6,057 nt of DNA from an uncultured Muribaculaceae bacterium (lineage in GTDB: Bacteria; Bacteroidota; Bacteroidia; Bacteroidales; Muribaculaceae). Below, in pieces: positions 6,029-6,057 of the stretch. The translations under genes and the position numbers were made by a program. The stretch covers positions 62,374 through 68,430 of the forward strand of contig CAJTMM010000004.1 in assembly GCA_910577465.1 (NCBI GenBank), read 5' to 3'. The notes below the pieces were generated by a model. That model was not told the origin of the DNA. It searched no databases and was given only the letters and a program-made list of their open reading frames with translations. Position 1 is the stretch's first letter, and the number at the start of each line of letters is the position of its first letter.

Positions 6029-6057
6029 CCCCCTCCCCCCAGAGCGAAGGCATCCCG

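Noticed and set aside
6029..6057. C-rich stretch after the last gene as a terminator or promoter
   Set aside because: No stem with a T-tract and no TAnnTTTG box can be seen in the 29 bases available.

Overview
The window looks like ordinary chromosome from a member of the Bacteroidales; a Muribaculaceae-like gut bacterium is my best guess. The evidence is a secreted DUF4831-type protein (a family I know only from Bacteroidota), promoter boxes of the Bacteroidota form TTTG-N19/21-TAnnTTTG, start codons mostly without a Shine-Dalgarno sequence, and Bacteroidota-type sequence in every protein. I see no insertion sequence, phage gene, CRISPR array, tRNA or rRNA.

Layout. Positions 1-1785 (minus strand) hold an LptF/LptG-type permease for lipopolysaccharide export. 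It runs off the left edge, so 595 codons are visible and its stop is missing. Positions 1786-2053 are non-coding. They hold a tandem repeat of about 70 bp (1809-1961) whose left end carries a very good promoter for the permease, then a candidate adk terminator (1961-1994) and a second GC-rich hairpin (2006-2031). Next, on the minus strand, come adk (2054-2632) and, upstream of it, hpt (2680-3231); they lie 48 bp apart with no visible promoter between them and probably form one purine-metabolism transcript. Positions 3232-3386 are a divergent control region with two TAATTTTG boxes pointing away from each other. To the right, on the plus strand, are the bifunctional NAD(P)H-hydrate repair enzyme Nnr (3387-4922) and, 26 bp later, the DUF4831 protein (4949-6028), probably one operon. 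The last 29 bp are C-rich and hold nothing I can name.

Functions. hpt and adk work in purine salvage and adenine nucleotide balance. Nnr repairs damaged NADH and NADPH and uses ADP as phosphoryl donor in this family. The permease belongs to the envelope and moves lipopolysaccharide out of the inner membrane. The DUF4831 protein is exported and its role is unknown. Apart from the shared nucleotide theme of hpt, adk and nnr, nothing ties these genes into one system.

The most unusual points are the structured tandem repeat between adk and the permease, with two hairpins kept in each unit although the bases differ, and a sharp codon contrast. Isoleucine is ATA in 23 of 29 codons of adk plus hpt but in 4 of 43 codons of nnr. 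I found no convincing new multi-gene system.
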